Of a stretch of DNA of 64,000 nucleotides, positions 57,499 to 64,000 are shown in pieces. Position 1 is the first letter of the stretch. Each line of letters starts with the position of its first letter. A program made the translations under genes and the position numbers. The notes under the pieces were generated by a model. The model was given only the letters and a program-made list of their open reading frames with translations, made no database searches and was not told the DNA's origin. This stretch comes from Amorphophallus konjac. Taxonomy: Eukaryota > Streptophyta > Magnoliopsida > Alismatales > Araceae. The stretch lies in NCBI GenBank assembly GCA_022559845.1, contig CM040123.1:295976642-296040641 (forward strand), given 5' to 3'.

Positions 57499-59735
57499 GA
57501 TGATGACAAACTTTATGACTGACACAGACAAGATCATATTCTTCTCCCTCTTTGATATGATCAAAAAGTGGGAGGAAGGCAATGAAGTTAAAATTTCAGC
57601 AAGCAGATTCATAAATCAATAAGAGCCCACTTCAGATGTTCAAATGAGGCAATTGCAAGGCAAGGATATGGGGAACAAAAATATGTTGATTCTTTGTGAT
57701 TTCAATTGTTGATTATGGAGATAGAAATGTGTGTAGTCTTAAGAGTTGCAGATCAAGATTCACAAATCAAGATGATACCATTCAAAGTCAACACCCCGTG
57801 TAGCAAGTGTAAAGGATTTGAAGTCTAAATTTTTTGAATTTTATTGATTTTCAGATTTTTACATTTTCTTTTGAAATGCATGGAGCTAGATATATACAAA
57901 TGATGATATATGAAATGCACACAATGCAACCAGATAGTTATGTATATATATGCATGCAACATATCTCCCCCTTGCTTATTTAAGAAGGGAATGGGTATAA
58001 GAAAGATACATCAGAGTCATGACAACCGGAATGCACATGTGTAGCACATAAGAGATTATGCAATCATATAGGAGATTCATGCAATTGCTAAAGCAGTCAA
58101 TCAATTTTCTGAATATATAATAAATAAAATTTCCAGAAGTGTAAGTGAGTAACATGAAAAACGATAGTTGCAATATGGATATTCAGATTTTTCAGATCAA
58201 CACAAGGAGACATTTTACAGACTGCACTTCAATTTTGAGAACAACGTATTGGAGGCTACACTCTACCTCCATAAATTTTTTTAACATCAAATTTTTTAAT
58301 AATTTCACAAAGATAATCAGAATTTTTCTAAGAATGATCAGGTTCAAATAATACCTTTTTACGCGAGTAGACGCATGGAGCTCATGCCAGAATCTCCAGT
58401 TACTCAGAATATTGAACCATTTCACTTCATTTTGAACAGAGGTACTTTAGTCAACACTTTTCAGAAATGAACCACATCACGTCTCAGGTGACGTGCATCC
58501 AATTTACCCAGTGAAGCTAAGCATTGCTCTACCTTTTCTTTTCAAATTCTTTCTTCAAAAATTAGGCAGACAGCTTTTTCCTCAACTGCCTCTTCAACAT
58601 ACATGTAACAAGTTTAATATCTCTAGAGTATTAAAAAGAAATTCTTATATCCTTATCTTTAACACTCTTTTTCTTATTTTGTGCATGATGTGTGCGAATT
58701 TGATTCAACATGTACATCGAAAATATTATGAACACATAACAGTGCAGCTCCCCCTGAATAGATGCACTTATCAAAAGTTTACTCCTCCTGAGTGTGTGAC
58801 AATAAACACTCTAGTGATGACTCAAATGCAGCATTATGTAGCAAGAAAATATAAGGTCATAGAAATTTCAATGATGGAGGTGAATAGTATATAATAACAT
58901 GCAAGCACACAAAGGGAGTATATGCATTTATGCAGTACAAAATGAAAAGATATGCAATTCTTGTTGGTCTCGAAGATATGACACCAATGTTGGAAGAATT
59001 TATTTTAGCAAATATGTAGCATGAACAATGTTCAAAATGGTGCATTTCATAATTTACATGATATGCATGATATGCAGAAAAGGATATGCAAGTTTGCAAT
59101 GTGATGTAAGATTTTGGATTTCATTTAAAAGTTCTAATTACATAGTAAAATTTAACATGGGTGCAAAAATGTGATTTTTTTTTAGTTTTTAATTTGAATG
59201 AACTAAATACACCTAATGCATGAATTCCAATGCAATGCAACCCGTCACCTATATGAAAATACAGTGCAAGATGCATTATGACAGAACTTACAAGAAAATA
59301 TTCAGATTTGAAAGATGAGCATGGGACATTTTTCAACACATGAGCTTTATATACAACGGTGCAAAAATCTTTTGAAGCATGTAATGCAATCCATTTATTT
59401 TCAGAAATTGTTCAAGAGCAGATTTTCAATCATTTTTCAAAAGTTTTGAAGACATTCACAAGGCATTCAGGAATTGACATTTCTATTGCAGAACTTTTCT
59501 CATCATTAAGGATCAATTTTAGAAAATTTGAAGCAATTCATCATAAGCATGTTACATGTTACAGCATTCATTTCAAGTTGTTTAGCTAGCAAGACTCCCC
59601 CTTGACAAATACATGAATTTCAGAAAAATTCAGTGAAAGTGTAATGTGTTCTCTTATGACATGGGGTTAGCTAACGAAGGAGCATAGAATAGCATCATAA
59701 AATTCATTCAAAGCCAATCATTCGATTTTTTCGAG
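57499..59735 (-). other. E3 AT-rich internal region without recognisable coding
   Basis: About 2.2 kb. Small frames (57976-58173, 58493-58894, 59121-59339) show no domain. Extra polypurine-like CTCCCCCT motifs occur at about 57964, 58747 and 59586 (plus strand). Confidence 0.5.
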
Positions 59736-59844
59736 TTCTGGTACGAGGCGGAGAACTTTGGTCCAAAGATCAACTCACGCATAGTGAGAGTTTCCAGGTG
59801 AACGTAATCCACCTTTTCACTACCCAGTATTTGATATACTAGAA
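59736..59844. other. cloverleaf-like structured element, copy 3
   Basis: Terminal stem TTCTGGTA/TACTAGAA (one G-U pair). Hairpins TTGGTC/GATCAA, CTCAC/GTGAG (extended by AA/TT) and AGGTG/CACCT. Conserved GGCGGAGAAC block. Confidence 0.7.
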
Positions 59845-59949
59845 ATACAGCTAAGGTCAAATTAGCCATCGAACGTACAGTTCCAATAAGGAATTGTTCA
59901 AAAATAGATTTAGACATCTTCATCACATGAGACATTGTTAATAGTTCAA

Positions 59950-60235
59950 GATATGATATCGTCTACATAAGCCTGAACCACTAGCATGTCTTTACCTGAA
60001 TTTTTAATGACTAGGGTCTAATCAACTTTACCTGTCGTGAGTCAATTTTCAGGTAAGAATGAGATGAGCCTCTCATACCATGCCCTTGGTTCTTGCTTCA
60101 GTCCGTACAATACTTTCTATAGCATGTACGCATATTGAGGATGTTTTGGATCCTGGATGTTGTTTTACAAAAGCATCCTCTTGATGTTCTCAATAAGAAT
60201 GGTAGATTTGACATCTGATTTAAGATAATTTTAAA
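59950..60235 (-). pseudogene. E3 copia reverse-transcriptase scrap
   Basis: The minus-strand translation shows, with several stops, the copia RT landmarks in order: a degenerate leading segment, KVLYGLKQEPRAWYERL, then VVQAYVDDII, which is the YVDD active-site motif of Ty1/copia. Nothing of integrase or RNase H is seen around it. A remnant only. Confidence 0.7.
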
Positions 60236-60677
60236 TTCAGTGAATAAGCTTAGGACGGGAGAGTCCAAACTACTTCCAATCTAGCAACCGGTATAGGGAA
60301 CTCATCAAGGTCACTGCCTATCTCCCGGTTGCAGTTGAGGGAATTCTCATCATTTTCATCCTTGCAGGATACTCCTTCGGTTGATTCAAATGTAGCCATA
60401 GCTGGCCCAACAACACTTGGATTCTTGGGAGTGTGATCTACATCCAAAGTTGAAATGATTTAATTTGTTAATTTCGATTCAGATTTAACAGCAATAACAT
60501 GAAGACTTCCTTTAGCAACTAAAGTGACCCTAAGAACTCTAGACTTAAATGCATAACTCAGGAATGAGCCTAGGCACTATGTTCAGATGACTAGTCTGAC
60601 AACTCCCCCTTAATGTGCAAGAATGTGAAATGTTCAGTGAAATTTTAATGCCATATGCAGCCTTTAAGTAATTGACT
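60236..60677 (-). other. E3 internal region, unassigned
   Basis: Includes a 65-codon frame (60250-60447) of acidic Ser/Asp/Glu-rich sequence that could be a linker leading into the RT scrap, and a CTCCCCCT motif at about 60602. No firm assignment. Confidence 0.4.
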
Positions 60678-60784
60678 CATAGTACCGGGCGGAGAACTTA
60701 GATCTGAAGATCACCTCACACGTGGTGATAGTTTTCAGACAGGCTTAACCTGCCCTTCCACATGTCACCATTTGATATACTATG
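60678..60784. other. cloverleaf-like structured element, copy 4
   Basis: Terminal stem CATAGTA/TACTATG. Hairpins GATC/GATC, ATCACC/GGTGAT and CAGG/CCTG; conserved GGCGGAGAACTTAG block. Confidence 0.7.
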
Positions 60785-61222
60785 TAGTCATGGATGTGAT
60801 GAAGGCAGGAGGATTGCAATGTATTATGACATGAATTCACTGTGTTCAACGTTTACATGACAGAATGTGAAAGCATAGGCAAACATCTCAAAGTATGCAG
60901 TGAAATTTGATTTGAAAATTTTCCAAACTCCCGTTCAATAATATGCTATATGACAAGTGATATGCGTAGAGATATGCAACCAACTGTAGATGAAATGCAT
61001 GTACAGACAAATGCATGATCACATAGCTATTCAGCACAAAGTAAATCAAGACATAGCACATTTACTAGAAAGAGTAAGAGGGATATCACTGAGTGTTCAA
61101 ATTTTAGCTTTTGGTTTTTCTTTTAATCTGACTTATGCCGCTTGGCCAATGTGCCATACCTTCTTGACTGAAGGCATATTTCATGCTTTTTATTCCCAAG
61201 GCACACCTGCAAAATAGATTTC

Positions 61223-63124
61223 TCATTTTACATTCTTAGGTACCCAAACCATCTTAGGTCCTTGTGGGTTAGCAGCACTCTTGGAACGTGGCTTCCACTT
61301 CTTGACAACATTCAATTCATCATTTTTCTTCAGAAAACAATCATACATGTTATGCCCAGATTTACCATAGTAGTGATAGCATGACTTTGAAAACTTAAAA
61401 ACATGAAGATTATTTGAAGCTTGTGACATCACATTCTTTCTTCTCATTGGCTCGACCATTTTGTGTGTGTTGGCATGATGTGTTGAATGAAAACTTCTTT
61501 TATTGATTATTGATGGATTAACAAGTTTACTAAAGGTAAACTTGTCATCAAGCTTTATCATGAAGCAATCATTCAACTTGTGACCTACTTTACCACAGTA
61601 GTCACAGTTGACATATGACATGAGAGAGTTTTTATTTAGATTAGTAGCATGCTTCCATGTGGATGAAGAAACTTTATTTTGGCCAACACGAAAATTCATT
61701 TCCTTCATTAGTAGCCAGCAGTGTGAAGTTGTATGACCTCTTTTACCACAGTGATTGCAATGCATGAAAGGTTTTGTGGTAAACGATTGCTTTGAATTTT
61801 GAATCCAGTTCTGTTCTTGCAAGCTTTCAAATCATCATTTTTTATAATAAAACAATCATGCCTCATGTGTCCAAATTTTCCATAGTAGAGACAAGAAACA
61901 TTTCTTTCTTAGATACATGGGGTTTTACATGAATGTTTCTAGCATGCACATTTGGGACATTCATACTGTTTTTCGAATTTTGTTGAGTTCTTTGCATAGT
62001 GTGTTGCTGGGAGTTTGATTTGGAGGTGCTAGATAAACATGTGTTGTGAATAAATGAAGTGTTTAACTTGTTCTCAAATTCTTTTTGTTCACAGGATTAT
62101 ATCACAACCCTTCTCTTTGAAAATTCACTTTCATTCTCAGTAATTTGTCCAAATTTTCTTTGCCATATACAAATTTGGACAGTGAATTATTCAAGTCAAG
62201 AATTTCACTTTCTAAAGATGTAATATGCAGTTCAACATTAGCAAGTTCTTCTTCACAAGTAGCAAGACTAACATTTAACACTGCATTGGTAGTCTTAAGG
62301 CATTCGACTTCTTGTCTTAATTCATTCACATTTTCACATTCACTTACAGCCAAAAATTTTCGTTTTTCAAGAACCAACAATCTTTCAGAAATGGCCGTGT
62401 TCAATTCCTTCAGTTTCTCATTTTCTTTTGCAAGCTTTTCATCATGAATGAGTTCATTTATCAAGGTTTGATCATTGTCCATTGAATTTACTTTTTCTTT
62501 CATCTCTTTGTTTTCATTTGTTAAGGAGCAAATTTGATCTTTATGAAATTCAATGTCAAACACATGAGTCAATCAATTCCTCTAAAAGTAAGCATTTTTA
62601 CAGGAGGAATCACAGTTGCTTTGTTCAACCTTCTTTTTTAATTTTTTATTCTCAAATTTTAGCTTCTTATATTTACTTGCAAGCTCACTATATGCATCCA
62701 ATAGTTCATCAAGAGATATATTTTTAGAATCTGAATTTACCTCCGAGAGTGATTCATTCTGCTAATCACTGCCGTGATCACTCTTACCTGCCATAAGACA
62801 TTTGTCATCATTCTCTTTATGGAATTCAACCAATCCACTCAGTATGTCCTTTGTGGAGCTACAGCTCGAAGCAAAAGGAAAACTGTTAGCATTAATTGCA
62901 GCAGTGAGCAAGCTTAGAACTAAATGATTTTGATCATGTTTATACTCATAATCTGCAGTCCAGGCTGATTTGTCTTTAGGCAACTCATAAGGACCATGTG
63001 AGATAAGCTTCCATAGCTTAGGGTCATATGAGTTGATAAGACTGCACATTCTTCCTAACCACAACTCAAAGTTAAAACTATCAAACACAGGAGGAGAATC
63101 CATGGAAAACACTTTGGCAGCCAT
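61223..63124 (-). pseudogene. E3 SIRE-like gag, broken
   Basis: ATG at 63124 (MAAKVFSMDSPPVFDSFNF). N-terminal domain with LWKLISHGPYELPK, closely parallel to E5 gag (LWKLISHGPHRLPK). A stop near 62762 ends the first piece; a coiled coil follows (62102-62572), and a knuckle piece (61223-61822) has CNHCGKRGH..C and CDYCGKVGH..C intact plus one with Cys to Tyr (CYHYYGKSGH). C-terminus KMVWVPK is the usual SIRE-type gag ending before pol. Frames are separated by stops or shifts, so not functional as it stands. Confidence 0.82.
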
Positions 63125-63174
63125 TGATCTGGATGTTGCTCTACATCGTTAGATCTATGAAAAATAGAGCCTTA

Positions 63175-63186
63175 GCTCTGATACCA
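63175..63186 (-). other. E3 primer-binding site (initiator Met tRNA)
   Basis: TGGTATCAGAGC on the minus strand, two bases from the LTR. Confidence 0.9.
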
Positions 63187-63188
63187 AT

Positions 63189-64000
63189 TGAAGTCCCGCG
63201 ATCAATGACACCCAAGAGGGGGGGTGAATTGGGTGATTCAATATTTTAAGAAAACTTTTACTCGATTTAAAACAGATGTGATAAAGTAGCAATTAGAAAT
63301 TCAAATCTGTATAATTACAAATTAGATCTATCAAAATCTAATGCCACGATAGTTCTTCGATACTAGACGGAGGTATGAATCCAAGGATTCTGCTCACGCA
63401 AGGTGATATCATCTTAACAAGGCTGGCCTTGTCAATTCAAAAATACTTTTCGATATACCAAAGGTCTACTTATAGAACAGATCGATTTATGCTAGGTCTG
63501 AAGAGATAAATGCAGAAGAGATAATATGCAATATCAATCACACAGAATGGGGGTAGAAGAATTGAATCAAACCACACAGCTCAAATCACAAGACATAAGA
63601 AATTTTAAGGTGGTTCGGATGCAACGACGGCAACCTATGTCCACCCCTCACCAAAACCCAGTGAGACTTCACTGCTAGAAAACCAACACGGGGAAGACTC
63701 CCTAACATGGAGCAAAGCACCAACACACACATGAATAAATCCCAACACGGAGCAATGCTCCAACACACACACGGGGACGCACCCCAACACATACACACAC
63801 ACGGAGACGGAGTCTCCAACACGATCTGACGGACGGATCAACAACACCCACACACACTACAACAGATGTAGCAATCTAAACACACAAACACCCGAATCTA
63901 AATAGATTCACAACACACACGCAGATCTGAAGAGATCCACACACAACCATGAATCTAAACGAGACAACTCACACAACTATGGATCTGAATCGATCTACAC
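63189..64000 (-). repeat. E3 5' LTR, partial
   Basis: Begins TGAAGTCCCGCG on the plus strand and aligns with 55181 onward; the rest is outside the window. Confidence 0.85.

Larger units (their letters stand above)
39101..57770 (-). repeat. right arm of the large inverted duplication
   Basis: Reverse-complement of 6660-28544 without the E4 insertion. It starts AATCAAACTAATC and ends within E3 internal sequence at CACAAATCAA. Confidence 0.9.
55181..64000 (-). mobile_element. E3: SIRE-like Ty1/copia element, reduced pol, running off the window end
   Basis: Minus-strand order: 5' LTR (63189 to beyond 64000), primer site, gag, long AT-rich internal region with only a scrap of RT, polypurine tract, 3' LTR 55181-57484. 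Internal length 5.7 kb, too short for a complete SIRE gag-pol, so this is likely a non-autonomous derivative. It sits inside E5 internal sequence. Confidence 0.8.

Noticed and set aside
6660..57770. Whole palindrome as a fold-back sequencing artefact
   Set aside because: The arms differ by substitutions, private stops and a private insertion with target duplication; a haplotype misjoin is still possible and is kept as a caveat in the findings.
1..64000. Host protein-coding genes
   Set aside because: Every frame with a recognisable domain belongs to a retrotransposon; the others are LTR or antisense shadows.

Overview
The window is wall-to-wall LTR-retrotransposon sequence from a large, repeat-rich plant nuclear genome. 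The evidence is Ty3/gypsy chromodomain integrases, Tat/Ogre-like gag-protease, SIRE-like and other Ty1/copia coding remnants, initiator-Met-tRNA primer sites and TG...CA LTRs. I find no host gene, tRNA, rRNA or CRISPR. The species cannot be named from this sequence. Element names used below are local: E1 Tat/Ogre-like gypsy; E2 Tekay-like gypsy with a TGTAACG LTR; E3 SIRE-like element A; E4 3.2-kb solo LTR; E5 SIRE-like element B; E6 Ty1/copia; E7 chromovirus; E8 solo LTR inside E7.

Layout. 1-5881: 5' part of E1 on the minus strand (protease, gag, leader, primer site, 5' LTR). 5882-6659: 3' end of an E2 copy (chromodomain plus truncated LTR). 6660-28544: left arm of a very large inverted duplication. 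28545-39100: spacer holding chromovirus E7 (minus strand, interrupted by solo LTR E8) and 220 bp of E2 LTR. 39101-57770: right arm, the reverse complement of the left. 57771-64000: unique rest of E3, with SIRE-type gag, a pol scrap and the start of its 5' LTR.

Reading each arm from the centre outward gives the same nest: E2 LTR; E2 pol fragment joined head-to-head to it; E5 LTR containing a copia element E6 flanked by ~600-bp inverted repeats; E5 primer site and broken gag; E5 non-coding internal region; 3' LTR of E3. The left arm additionally holds E4, a solo LTR with a perfect 5-bp target duplication that is absent from the right arm, so it arrived after the duplication. Both arms carry private stop codons or frameshifts.

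The most interesting signals are non-coding. (1) A ~106-nt cloverleaf-like structure with compensatory changes occurs in four independent copies in the internal regions of the two SIRE-like elements. (2) Four hairpins with a constant apical half and covarying lower stems sit in the E6 leader. (3) Dense arrays of short ACGNCC/GGNCGT hairpins with compensatory stem changes occur in the leader and LTR of E1 and in the unrelated solo LTR E4, with similar stems in the E2 LTR. (4) A degenerate GTGCAYYGACCTT array lies in the E5 LTR.
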